From Kibdelosporangium sp040675465 (lineage in GTDB: Bacteria; Actinomycetota; Actinomycetes; Mycobacteriales; Pseudonocardiaceae), in the NCBI RefSeq assembly GCF_040675465.1, contig NZ_JBFAPA010000023.1, positions 124,001 to 188,000 on the forward strand: DNA of 64,000 nt, read 5' to 3'. Of the stretch, positions 38,501 through 48,771 are shown in pieces (position 1 is the stretch's first letter; each line of letters opens with the position of its first letter). The notes below the pieces were generated by a model. The model ran no database searches, was not told the origin of the DNA, and saw only the letters and a program-made list of their open reading frames with translations. A program made the position numbers and the translations under genes.

Positions 38501-40171
38501 GTGCCTGATGAGCCACCCGAGCGGGTTTTTGCGGCATTTGGGATTTCTGCCGGTTCTTTGGTCTGGTTGCCCGGTGGGGCCGGGACCTGTTGGCAGGCCG
38601 GCGGAGTGGTCCTCAAACCCGGCCGGCGCCCTGCTGTGGCCTCGTGGCTGGCCGAGGTGTTCGCGGGCTTGGGAGGCGAGGGGTTCCGGGCGTCTCGGCC
38701 GGTGCGTGCCGCGGACGGCGGGTGGGTCGTCGATGGGTGGACGGCGTGGACCGCGGTCGAGGGCGAACCCGCGCCGCTCGACCGATGGCCGGAGCTTGTC
38801 GCGGCGAGCCGGGCGTTCCATGCCGCGATCGCCGACATCCCGGCGCCGGACTGGATCGGGCGTGGCCGCAACCGATGGGCCGTCGCCGAACGGTTCGCTT
38901 GGGACGGCGAGCGCGTGGAGGTGGCCCCGGAACTGGCTGATCTGGTGGACTCCCTGCGGGCCTCGGCCCGTCCGGTGCGCCTGCCCGCTCAGCTCGTCCA
39001 CGGCGATATCGCGGGCAATGTCCTGTTCGCGCCGGGGAAACCGCCTGCGGTGATCGACTTTTCGCCGACCCGCCGTCCGGCTGGGTACGCGCTCGCTGTC
39101 GCCGCGGTGGACCTGCTGACCTGGTCCGCGGCTCCGCCTGACATTCTGGACGAACTGTCCGATGAGGATGACATCGATCAGTTGTTGTTGCGGGCGTTGG
39201 TATGGCGGTTGGTCACGGAGTCACTCGGGCGGTCCGATGCAGACAGTCTGCTTGAGGTTCGCCGGGCCACTGAGCCGGTAGTGGATCTGGTGCTGTCCCG
39301 GATGTCCGGCCGAGCCCCGGCTCGCGGACCCGACCTCGCCGCGGTGACCGGTCGCTTGCTCGGCTGCGAGATCACCGGGCTGCGACCGGTTCCCGGCGGA
39401 CACAGCAGATCGCTGACCCGCCTGGCTGATCGTGCCGACGGTGGCGCGGTGTTCATCAAGGCAGGCGGCCACACCGCGGCTGTCGAGCTCGCGGTGTACG
39501 AAGCCTTGCGCGGCAGGACCTTCGTGCCACGGTTGTTGGCGTCCACTCAGGACTCGGTGCTGGTGCTGGAGGCCTTGCCGCGGGACGGATGGGTCCGCGA
39601 CTGGACCCCTCAGCTCGTCGCGGCGACCCGCGCGCTCCTGCACGAGGTCCACGCATTGCCCGCGCCACAAGGCATTCCGAGGCTGGGTGCGGTGTCGAAC
39701 CCGTGGGATGTCATCGCCGCCGACCGGGCCCGGCTGCTGCGGATGGGCGTGTGTTCGGACCGTTGGCTGGGCGACCACCTCGACACCCTGCATGAGGCCG
39801 CGGCCCAAGCGCCCACTGAGGGGGACAGTCTGATCCACCGGGATGTGCGCGCGGCAAACCTTTGGTGCCAAGGAGATCGGCTCGTGCTGGCGGATTGGGC
39901 GTCGGCCGCGATCGGCGATCCCTGGCTGGATCTCCATCTCTGGCTGGTCGCCCTGCACGCCGAAGGCGGTCCTGCGCCCGAGGCGGGCCAGGGGCGGCAC
40001 GCCATCGCGCATGCAGCGCTGATCGCCGGTCAGCAGCCCCTGATCACGCCGGCACGGGACGCCGACCCGGCCCTGTTCGAGCAACGCCGCCGTCGCCTCA
40101 CGGTCGCCCTGTCATGGGCGGCTCGCCTCCTGGAACTCCCTGTCCCCCAAGGCAGGTCACCGGATGCGTAG
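38501..40171 (+). CDS. Fusion of two aminoglycoside-phosphotransferase-like kinase domains (556 aa)
   Basis: Domain 1 (residues about 1-260) has LVHGDIAGNVLFAPG near 165 and PPAVIDFSPTRRPAGYA near 183, the actinobacterial TIGR02569-like APH pattern. Domain 2 (about 270-556) has a lysine strand AVFIKAGGH, LIHRDVRAANLW near 443 and LADWASAAIGDPWLDLHLW near 461, another complete APH active site. The frame is uninterrupted. Both domains keep the catalytic Asp and metal-binding Asp. The substrate is unknown. Overlaps the aldehyde dehydrogenase gene tail-to-tail by 15 nt. Confidence 0.8.
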   Translation: MPDEPPERVFAAFGISAGSLVWLPGGAGTCWQAGGVVLKPGRRPAVASWLAEVFAGLGGEGFRASRPVRAADGGWVVDGWTAWTAVEGEPAPLDRWPELVAASRAFHAAIADIPAPDWIGRGRNRWAVAERFAWDGERVEVAPELADLVDSLRASARPVRLPAQLVHGDIAGNVLFAPGKPPAVIDFSPTRRPAGYALAVAAVDLLTWSAAPPDILDELSDEDDIDQLLLRALVWRLVTESLGRSDADSLLEVRRATEPVVDLVLSRMSGRAPARGPDLAAVTGRLLGCEITGLRPVPGGHSRSLTRLADRADGGAVFIKAGGHTAAVELAVYEALRGRTFVPRLLASTQDSVLVLEALPRDGWVRDWTPQLVAATRALLHEVHALPAPQGIPRLGAVSNPWDVIAADRARLLRMGVCSDRWLGDHLDTLHEAAAQAPTEGDSLIHRDVRAANLWCQGDRLVLADWASAAIGDPWLDLHLWLVALHAEGGPAPEAGQGRHAIAHAALIAGQQPLITPARDADPALFEQRRRRLTVALSWAARLLELPVPQGRSPDA

Positions 40172-41731
40172 TCGCCGCATGAGTTTCAGCCCGGACAGCA
40201 TGCTCTCGACGTACTTGTCGTACTTCTGACCGGGGCGCGGGCCCATGACCTGCTTCTTGAGCACGGCCATGTTCTTGGCGTCGGTGTACTTGAGCAGACC
40301 CTGGTCGCCGTGGCGGGCGCCGACCCCCGAGTTCTTCAGGCCGCCGGACGGCGTCGCCTTGGCGGCATAGGCGGTTGCCAGGATGTCGTTGATGTTGACG
40401 TTGCCGGACTCGATCCGCGCGGCCACAGCGCGGGCGGCGTCGACGTTGCCGCCCCACACGGAGGCGTTGAGGCCGTAGTCGGTGTCGTTGGCCAGCGCGA
40501 CAGCCTCGTCGACGGTGCTGTACTTGTGCAGCGCCACAACGGGTCCGAACGTTTCGGTGACGCCGCAGACCATGTCCTTGGTGACGTTCTCGAGGATCGT
40601 CGGCTCGAAGAACGCCGGGCCGAGGTCGGGCCGGGGCCTGCCGCCGGTCAGCACGGTGGCGCCCTTGTCGACGGCATCGTCCACATGCGACTTGACGCGG
40701 CGCATGTGGTCCACCGACACCAGCGAGCCCATCTCCGGGCCGAAATCGTAGGCGGCGCGGACATCGAGCGCCTCCGCCTTGGCCACGAACGCGTTCCTGA
40801 ACTCGTCGTACCGGGACTCCGGCAGGTAGATCCGTTCGATGTGCATGCAGATCTGACCGGTGTTGCCGAACGCGCCGAAGATCGCGCCGGACACCGTCTC
40901 GGCCATGTCGGCGTCGTCCAGCACGATCATCGGGTTCTTGCCGCCGAGCTCGAGGCAGCAGCCGATCAGGTTGCGGCCGGCCCGTTCGCCGATCACCTTG
41001 CCGGTCGCGGTGGAGCCGGTGAACATCACGTAGTCGGCCTGGTCGATGAGCGTCGGGCCGACGTCCGGGCCCTCACCGCAGACCACCTGAAACAGGCCCT
41101 TCGGCAGGCCCGCCTCCTCCAGCAACCGCACGCCGTACAACGGGGAGAGCGCTGTCTTGTTGTCCGGCTTGAGAACGACCGCGTTGCCCGCGATCAGAGC
41201 CGGTACGGCGTCGGAAATGCCGGTGGCGAACGGGAAGTTCCACGGCGCGATGATGCCGACGACACCCTTGGGCTGCCGGATCTCGGTCGAGGTGGTCAGC
41301 AACGGCACCGGCCCGCCGCGGGTGGCGGGCGCGAGCAGCTTGGCGGCGCGTTTGAGGTAGTAGCCCATCACCATCGGCGGGTCGCAGGTCTCCTCGATCG
41401 CCATCCGCCGGTTCTTGCCGCTCTCGACCTGGATGAGGTCGGCGACGGTCCGCGCGTTGTCGATGAACAGCGTGTGCGCCCGCTTGAACACCGCCAGCCG
41501 CTGCTTCAACGGTGTGGCGGCCCACTTCCGCTGCGCCTCACGGGCGACGGCGAACGCCTGTTCGATGTCGTCCGGGGACGACTGCGGCAGCTCGACGACC
41601 GTGTCGCCGGTGTAGACCTCGGTGAGCTTCCAGGTCGCGCCCGTGGAGCCGGGCACCCGGGCGACCAGCCGCTGGACGAACGCGTCGGTCACCGACGGGG
41701 GACGGGTGAGCGCGAGCGGAGTGACGGTCAT
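40157..41731 (-). CDS. Aldehyde dehydrogenase, succinate-semialdehyde-dehydrogenase-like (524 aa)
   Basis: GVVGIIAPWNFPFATG, FTGSTATGKVIGERAG, LELGGKNPMIVLDDAD (general-base Glu) and GNTGQICMHIER (nucleophile Cys) are the ALDH catalytic landmarks, in the NAD(P)-dependent succinic-semialdehyde-type group. ATG 41731 overlaps the GMC oxidoreductase stop as ATGA. The pair suggests oxidation of an alcohol to an aldehyde by the flavoenzyme and then to an acid here. Confidence 0.92.
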   Translation of the reverse strand: MTVTPLALTRPPSVTDAFVQRLVARVPGSTGATWKLTEVYTGDTVVELPQSSPDDIEQAFAVAREAQRKWAATPLKQRLAVFKRAHTLFIDNARTVADLIQVESGKNRRMAIEETCDPPMVMGYYLKRAAKLLAPATRGGPVPLLTTSTEIRQPKGVVGIIAPWNFPFATGISDAVPALIAGNAVVLKPDNKTALSPLYGVRLLEEAGLPKGLFQVVCGEGPDVGPTLIDQADYVMFTGSTATGKVIGERAGRNLIGCCLELGGKNPMIVLDDADMAETVSGAIFGAFGNTGQICMHIERIYLPESRYDEFRNAFVAKAEALDVRAAYDFGPEMGSLVSVDHMRRVKSHVDDAVDKGATVLTGGRPRPDLGPAFFEPTILENVTKDMVCGVTETFGPVVALHKYSTVDEAVALANDTDYGLNASVWGGNVDAARAVAARIESGNVNINDILATAYAAKATPSGGLKNSGVGARHGDQGLLKYTDAKNMAVLKKQVMGPRPGQKYDKYVESMLSGLKLMRRLRIR

Positions 41732-43365
41732 GAGTTTTCCGCCTCCGAGAGAACGAGCTGTGCGCCCATCTCGCCGATCATGATGGCGGGCGCGTTGGTG
41801 TTGCCGCCGGTGATCGACGGCATGATCGAGGCGTCGCAGACCCGCAGCCGGTCGACGCCGCGGACCTTGAGGTCGGGGCTGACGACCGCGAGCTCGTCGA
41901 CGCCCATCCGGCAGGTGCCGACGCCGTGGTAGACCGAGGTCGCGCGGTTGAGGATCGCGTCCCGCAGCTCCTGGCCCTTCAGCCCGGTGCCGGGGTGGAT
42001 CTCCTCCTTGACCGAGCCGTTGAACGCTTTCCCCGCGAAGATCTCGCGCACCATCTCCGAGCCCTCGGCGAGTACCTCCAGGTCGGCCGGGTCGGCCAGG
42101 TACTGGAAGTCGATCAGCGGGGCGGTCGTGGGGTCGGCCGAGGCGAGTCGTAACGTGCCGCGGCTCTTCGGGTAGATCAGCGTGGCCAGCACGGTGAGCG
42201 CGGGGCGCTTGTCGACGTCGTGGCGGATCGGCGCGTCCTGGTTGGGCGACACGTACGCCCAGGGCAGCAGGTGCAGCTGGAGGTCGGGGATGTCGCGGGC
42301 TTGGGAGGTCCTGAGGAACGCGACCGCCTCGAAGACCGAGTTCGCCAGGAAGGTCGTGCCGGGCCGGAGCAGCTCCTTGGCCAGGCCGCGCGCGTAGTAC
42401 GGGGCGGTTCCCTTGTTCCGGCTGGACGTCACGTGGAAGGTCAGCGCGTGGAACATGTGGTCGTGCAGGTTGTCGCCGACCGGCAGGTCCGCGAGCACGT
42501 CGATGCCGTGTTCCTTGAGGTGCTCGGCGTGGCCGACACCGGACAGCATGAGCAGCTGCGCGGATCCGATGAACCCGGCGGAGAGGATGACCTCCTTGCC
42601 GGCGCGGATCGTGCGCTGGGTGCCGTCGGCGTCGATGACCTCGACCCCGGTCGCGCGGCCGTTCTCGATTCGCACCTTCTTGACCAGCACCCTGGACTGC
42701 AGCTGCAGCGTCGCGGGCGCCAGGTCGTGGATGTAGCCGCGGGAGGCGCTGTAGCGCAGGCCGCCGGCAGCGTTCTGCTGCATCCGGCTGACCCCCTCCT
42801 GCGACTCGCCGTTGTAGTCGTCGAGGATCTTGCAGCCGATCGTGTCCGCGGTGGCCTGGACGAACTGGAGCGCCCCCTCCTGCGGGTTCGTGCCGCGGGT
42901 GACCCGGATCGGGCCGCCCGTGCCGCGGAAGGCGTTCTCGCCGTCCTCGAAGTCCTCCATCCGCTTGTAGGCGGCGTTCACGCTGTCGGCGTCCCAGCCC
43001 ACGTTGCCCTCGGCGGCCCACGAGTCGTAGTTGGCGCGGTTGCCGCGCACGTAGACCATGCCGTTGATAGAACTCGATCCACCTACCACCTTGCCGCGCG
43101 GAACCGGCATCCGGCGGTCCAGGAGGTGCTTCTGCGGCACCGAGTAGTAGCCCCAGTCGAACAGCTTCTTGAGCTCGGGCACGGCGTGCATCGGGCCGAC
43201 CAGCCCGGGCTTGCGGACCAGCAGTTTCTCGTCCGTCTTGCCCGCTTCCAGCACGATCACACTCGCGCCGGACTGCGCCAGCCGGCCCGCGATCGCGGCC
43301 CCCGAGCTCCCCGACCCGACCACCACATAGTCGGCCTCGTCACCGCGCGGCGCCCGCTTCGCCAT
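41728..43365 (-). CDS. GMC-family flavin oxidoreductase (choline dehydrogenase-like, 545 aa)
   Basis: FAD-binding VVVGSGSSGAAIAGRLA at the N-terminus, GKVVGGSSSINGMVYVRG (GMC signature 1), GFIGSAQLLMLSGVG (signature 2), and C-terminal VYHGVGTCRMG with the active-site His and NTNAPAIMIGE. ATG 43365 has GAGGAG upstream. Cotranscribed with the aldehyde dehydrogenase. Substrate alcohol not identifiable from sequence. Confidence 0.92.
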   Translation of the reverse strand: MAKRAPRGDEADYVVVGSGSSGAAIAGRLAQSGASVIVLEAGKTDEKLLVRKPGLVGPMHAVPELKKLFDWGYYSVPQKHLLDRRMPVPRGKVVGGSSSINGMVYVRGNRANYDSWAAEGNVGWDADSVNAAYKRMEDFEDGENAFRGTGGPIRVTRGTNPQEGALQFVQATADTIGCKILDDYNGESQEGVSRMQQNAAGGLRYSASRGYIHDLAPATLQLQSRVLVKKVRIENGRATGVEVIDADGTQRTIRAGKEVILSAGFIGSAQLLMLSGVGHAEHLKEHGIDVLADLPVGDNLHDHMFHALTFHVTSSRNKGTAPYYARGLAKELLRPGTTFLANSVFEAVAFLRTSQARDIPDLQLHLLPWAYVSPNQDAPIRHDVDKRPALTVLATLIYPKSRGTLRLASADPTTAPLIDFQYLADPADLEVLAEGSEMVREIFAGKAFNGSVKEEIHPGTGLKGQELRDAILNRATSVYHGVGTCRMGVDELAVVSPDLKVRGVDRLRVCDASIMPSITGGNTNAPAIMIGEMGAQLVLSEAENS

Positions 43366-43569
43366 GTCCGCTCCTCGTCCGGCCCACCCAAAACTATAAC
43401 CTGTTCTACTTCCGGTCAACGGTATGCGTTCGTGGCGGGTTGCGCAATGAGATCGCGGGGTGCGCTCCCCGCCGGTCACCTGACTCGACCCACCCAGGTC
43501 CGCCTCACTCCGACCAGCCGCGGTCCGGGGGCCTGCGCCGAGGTGGGCAGCAGCTACACCGTGTTCACC

Positions 43570-45492
43570 TCACTGGCGGGCTTGGTCGCGGAGGTGGGCG
43601 GGGGAGCCGCAGTTGAGGGTGAGCTGGCGGTGTTGTTCGGTGGTGAAGGCGCGGCCGAGGGCGGTGCGGTCCGAAGTGGACAGGGTATGGCGGAGGTCGT
43701 TGAGCAGGGTTCGTTCCTCGGTGCGGATGTGGGTATCCACAAGGGTTTCGACGTGGATGAGGGCTTCGTCGACGGTGTCCGCGTCGAACAGGGGGAGCAG
43801 GGCGTCGGCGAAGCTGTCCGAGGGGCGGACGATGCGGGAGGTCGCGATGGTGTGCGAGGTCAGCACGGCGGAGAGTTCGGCGATGAGGGACTCGCGGTCG
43901 GATGAGGTGTTCCGCAGGTCGCGCAGCAACTGTTCGATCCGGCGGTGGTCATCGAGCATGACGTCCACGATGTCCGTCCCAGGTGGACGCGGTGTCTCGG
44001 CGGGGCGCATCCACCCGAAGGTCAGCTGAACCGCCTGCCGCCACTGGGCATACTCGGTGTCGCGCCGCGTCGGGGACATCGCGGGCAGCCACTGCCCGGC
44101 GCGATGCCAGTTGCGCCGCAGGCCTTCCAGGTCGGGCCAGTAGCCGACCGACAAGCCCGCCGCGTAGGCAGCGCCCAACGACACGGTCTCGGCCACCATC
44201 GGCCGCACCACGGGAACGTCCAGCACGTCCGCGACGAACTGCATCAGCAGGTTGTCCGCGGTCATCCCGCCGTCGACCTTCAAAGTGGACAGTGCCAGCC
44301 CGGAGTCGGCGTTCATCGCGTCGACCACCTCCCGGGTCTGCCAGCCGGTCGCCTCCAGCACAGCGCGGGCGAGATGTCCTTTGGTGATGTACGAAGTGAG
44401 CCCGGCGATCACGCCCCGGGCCTCACTGTGCCAGTGTGGCGCGAAAAGGCCGGAGAACGCGGGCACGATGTAGCAACCACCGTTGTCCGACACGGTTCGC
44501 GCCAGCGTCTCGATCTCCGGCGCGCTGCTGATCAACTCCAAGCCGTCCCGGAACCACTGCACCAGCGACCCGGTGACGGCGATCGAACCCTCCAAAGCGT
44601 ACACAGCGGGCTCGTCGCCGATCTTGAACCCGACCGTCGTCAACATCCCGTGCTTGGAGAGAACCGGCGTATCCCCGGTGTTGAGCAACAGGAAACTGCC
44701 GGTCCCGTAAGTGCACTTGGCCTCACCGGGCGCGAAACAGGTCTGCCCGAACAAGGCCGCCTGCTGGTCGCCGAGCGCGGCCGCGATCCGGATCCCCGGC
44801 ACCACTTGGGTTGTCGTGCCGTAGACCTCTGTGGACGAACGGATCTCCGGCAGCATCGCCCTTGGCACGTCGAAGAACTCGAGCAGCTCTGGATCCCAGG
44901 ACAGGGTCCGCAGGTTCATCAGCATGGTCCGGCTGGCGTTGGTCACGTCCGTCACGTGCAGGCCGCCGGTGAGGTTCCAGATCAGCCAGCTCTCGATCGT
45001 TCCGAAAAGGACATCACCACGCTCCGCGCGCTCCCGCAGGCCGGGAGTGTTGTCGAACAGCCAACGGATCCGCGGCGCCGAGAAGTACGTGGCCATCGGC
45101 AACCCGCACAGCTCCCGGACGCGCGCGGCCCCGGGTTCGCGTTCGAGCTGTTCCACCATCCGGTCGGTCCTGGTGTCCTGCCAGACGATCGCGCGGCCGA
45201 CCGGGACGCCGGTGTGTTTGTCCCACACCACAGTCGTCTCACGCTGGTTCGCGATGCCCAGTCCCACGATCTGGTCTGGCGTCGCACCTGCCTGTGCGAG
45301 CGCCTGCGGCACGATCTTGGCCAGGTTGCGCCAGATCTCCATCGCGTCGTGCTCGACCCAGCCCGGCCGCGGGAAGTGCTGCTGGTGTTCGCGCTGCACC
45401 ACCGACACCAGCCGCCCGCGCGCGTCGAACAGGATGCACCGGGTGGAGGTGGTGCCCTGGTCGATCGACATGACGTAACGCTGAACCATCAT
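43570..45492 (-). CDS. Glycerol kinase fused to a hemerythrin-like domain (640 aa)
   Basis: Residues about 1-505 are a complete FGGY glycerol kinase: MSIDQGTTSTRCILFD, IGLGIANQRETTVVWD-type segment, WQDTRTDRM, ALEGSIAVTGSLVQWF, LKVDGGMTADN. Residues about 508-640 form a helical hemerythrin/HHE-like domain: DVMLDDHRRIEQLLRDL, LTSHTIATSRIVRP, HVETLVDTHIRTEERTLL. The second iron motif (H..TEE) is intact; in the first, the usual EE after the His is replaced by TS. ATG 45492 overlaps the IclR stop as TGATG. Likely glycerol phosphorylation with redox or oxygen/NO sensing; the latter is inference. Confidence 0.88.
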   Translation of the reverse strand: MMVQRYVMSIDQGTTSTRCILFDARGRLVSVVQREHQQHFPRPGWVEHDAMEIWRNLAKIVPQALAQAGATPDQIVGLGIANQRETTVVWDKHTGVPVGRAIVWQDTRTDRMVEQLEREPGAARVRELCGLPMATYFSAPRIRWLFDNTPGLRERAERGDVLFGTIESWLIWNLTGGLHVTDVTNASRTMLMNLRTLSWDPELLEFFDVPRAMLPEIRSSTEVYGTTTQVVPGIRIAAALGDQQAALFGQTCFAPGEAKCTYGTGSFLLLNTGDTPVLSKHGMLTTVGFKIGDEPAVYALEGSIAVTGSLVQWFRDGLELISSAPEIETLARTVSDNGGCYIVPAFSGLFAPHWHSEARGVIAGLTSYITKGHLARAVLEATGWQTREVVDAMNADSGLALSTLKVDGGMTADNLLMQFVADVLDVPVVRPMVAETVSLGAAYAAGLSVGYWPDLEGLRRNWHRAGQWLPAMSPTRRDTEYAQWRQAVQLTFGWMRPAETPRPPGTDIVDVMLDDHRRIEQLLRDLRNTSSDRESLIAELSAVLTSHTIATSRIVRPSDSFADALLPLFDADTVDEALIHVETLVDTHIRTEERTLLNDLRHTLSTSDRTALGRAFTTEQHRQLTLNCGSPAHLRDQARQ

Positions 45493-46259
45493 CACCACCG
45501 GGAAGCGCCGAGGTCACGGGACACGGCCCGCGCGGCATCCCGCACGTAGCCGACGAGTTTCGCGCTGGGAGCGCCGTCTGGGTCGCAGACGCGTTCCACC
45601 GCACCGGAAATCCCCATCGCGCCCACGACGATGCCGCCCTGCCCCCGGATCGGCACGGCGATCCCGGCCTCGCCGGTGATCATCTCGCCGCGTTCGCTCG
45701 CGAAGCCCGCTTCACGCACCTTCGCCAGGGTGCGTTTGACGGCCGTCGGTGAGACGAGGGTCCGCCGGGTGTAGGCCTCCAGCTCACCGTCGCGTAACGA
45801 TGCCACGAGTCCGGTGTCGTAGGCCAGCAGGACTTTTCCCAGCGCGGTCGCGTGCAACGGCAGCAACGTGCCGACGTCGAGGGTCTGCAGCGAGTCGTCG
45901 GGCCGGAACACGTGGTGCACGACCAGCACCCGGCCCTCCAGCGGGGCGCCGATCCGCACCGCCTCACCGCTGCGCGCGGCCAGCGCGTCCGCCCAGTTGA
46001 TCGCCCGCGACCGCAGCTCGTTCACGTCGAGGTAGCTCGTGCCCAGGTGCAGCAGGGCGGCGCCGAGCTGGTACTTGCCGGTGTCGCGGTCCTGTTCGAC
46101 GAACCCGACGCCCTGCAGCGTCCGCAGGATTCCGTGCGCTGTGCCCTTGGCGAGCTCCAGCGCGTCGGCGATCTCGCCGACCCCGAGGCGGCCGGAGCCG
46201 CGGGCCAGCAGACGCAGGATCGCGGCCGCGCGCTCGATGGACTGAATGGGACCTGGCAC
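45492..46259 (-). CDS. gylR: IclR-family glycerol operon regulator, GylR-like (255 aa)
   Basis: An N-terminal winged HTH (SIERAAAILRLLARGSGRLGVGEIADAL, GTAHGILRTLQGVGFV) and the IclR effector domain (LHATALGKVLLAY, ERGEMITGEAGIAVPI) are clear. Streptomyces GylR, which controls the glycerol operon, starts with a similar PGPIQSIERAAA stretch (from memory). GTG 46259 is chosen on that basis; TTG 46295 would extend it 12 codons. Twin palindromes in the divergent region are its probable operators. Coupled to the glycerol kinase-hemerythrin gene. Confidence 0.88.
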   Translation of the reverse strand: MPGPIQSIERAAAILRLLARGSGRLGVGEIADALELAKGTAHGILRTLQGVGFVEQDRDTGKYQLGAALLHLGTSYLDVNELRSRAINWADALAARSGEAVRIGAPLEGRVLVVHHVFRPDDSLQTLDVGTLLPLHATALGKVLLAYDTGLVASLRDGELEAYTRRTLVSPTAVKRTLAKVREAGFASERGEMITGEAGIAVPIRGQGGIVVGAMGISGAVERVCDPDGAPSAKLVGYVRDAARAVSRDLGASRW

Positions 46260-46287
46260 GGCCGGACGGTAACCCGACCGGCCCCGA

Positions 46288-46333
46288 TTCGACAATGTCG
46301 AACACCCTTCCGGGACCGTTCGACAATGCCGAC
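46288..46333. promoter_or_regulatory. Twin operators for the IclR/GylR regulator
   Basis: TTCGACAATGTCGAA (46288-46302) is a perfect 15-bp palindrome. TTCGACAATGCCGAC (46319-46333) is a second, imperfect copy in the same phase 31 bp away, about three helical turns. Both lie between the regulator gene and the glpF promoter. Confidence 0.75.
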
Positions 46334-46342
46334 CGCACCACG

Positions 46343-46371
46343 TTGACCGAGCACCAGGGCGATTTTAACGT
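46343..46371 (+). promoter_or_regulatory. Promoter of glpF-glpK-glpD
   Basis: TTGACC (46343-46348) and TAACGT (46366-46371) with 17-nt spacing, 43 nt upstream of the glpF ATG and directly downstream of the twin operators. Confidence 0.65.
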
Positions 46372-46413
46372 CAGCGGGCCAGGGGAGCCGGGTGTCCTTT
46401 GTGGAGGAATGCA

Positions 46414-47238
46414 ATGGTGCGAAACCTCAAGGCCCACGGGCTCGGCGGCGAGATGGCCGCCGAGTTCGTGGGGACGCTGATCCTGATCTTGTTCGGCTGT
46501 GGTGTGGTGGCGCAGGTGGTCGCCGCCGGGATCGGTGACCACGACAGCATCGCCTGGGCGTGGGGTCTCGGCGTCACGCTGGGTATCTATGTCGCCTCCC
46601 GGGTCAGCGGCGCCCACCTCAACCCCGCGGTGACCATCGCGCTGGCGGTGTTCAAGGGCTTCTCGTGGCGCAAGGTGGCGCCGTACGCCCTGGCCCAGAC
46701 GGCCGGCGCGTTCCTCGCCGCGCTGCTGGTCCGGTGGAACTACACCGAGGTCCTCAACGCCAAGGACCCGGGGTTGACGATCAAGACCCAGGGGGTGTTC
46801 TCCACCCTTCCGGGTAACGGAACGCTTCCGGTGAGTGACTGGGGCGCCTTCCGCGACCAGATCATCGGCACCGCGATCCTGGTGCTGGTCGTGCTGGCCA
46901 TCACCGACCTGCGCAACACCGCGCCGCTGGCCAACATGGCCCCGCTCGTGGTCGGGCTCGCCGTGGTCGCGATCGGGATGTCCTGGGGTACCGACGCCGG
47001 CTACGCGATCAACCCGGCCCGTGACTTCGGCCCGCGGCTGGCGTCCTGGCTGACCGGGTACGACACGGCGTTCACCGACCAGTACGGCTTCCCGTACTGG
47101 TGGATCCCGATCGTGGCTCCGGTGGTCGGCGGCCTGATCGGGGCCGGGATCTACAAGGTGTTCATCGAGCGGTTCCTGCCCGAGGACGCCCCCGAGCCCG
47201 CGCCCGCCGCCCAGCAGGACCTCCAGCCCGCCGCCTGA
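46414..47238 (+). CDS. glpF: Glycerol uptake facilitator (MIP family, 274 aa)
   Basis: Six helices with both NPA boxes: SGAHLNPAVTIA and INPARDFGPR, the latter with the Asp typical of aquaglyceroporins. GGAGG lies 6 nt before ATG 46414. It conducts glycerol across the membrane and heads the glpFKD operon, 17 nt before glpK. The C-terminal tail is Pro/Ala/Glu-rich and cytoplasmic. Confidence 0.95.
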   Translation: MVRNLKAHGLGGEMAAEFVGTLILILFGCGVVAQVVAAGIGDHDSIAWAWGLGVTLGIYVASRVSGAHLNPAVTIALAVFKGFSWRKVAPYALAQTAGAFLAALLVRWNYTEVLNAKDPGLTIKTQGVFSTLPGNGTLPVSDWGAFRDQIIGTAILVLVVLAITDLRNTAPLANMAPLVVGLAVVAIGMSWGTDAGYAINPARDFGPRLASWLTGYDTAFTDQYGFPYWWIPIVAPVVGGLIGAGIYKVFIERFLPEDAPEPAPAAQQDLQPAA

Positions 47239-47255
47239 GCCCCAAGGAGCCATCC

Positions 47256-48758
<1,503 letters not shown>

Positions 48759-48771
48759 GAGAGGAACCACA

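Noticed and set aside
40310..41932. Plus-strand frame opposite aldehyde dehydrogenase
   Set aside because: Shadow of the ALDH gene whose catalytic motifs are all intact on the minus strand.
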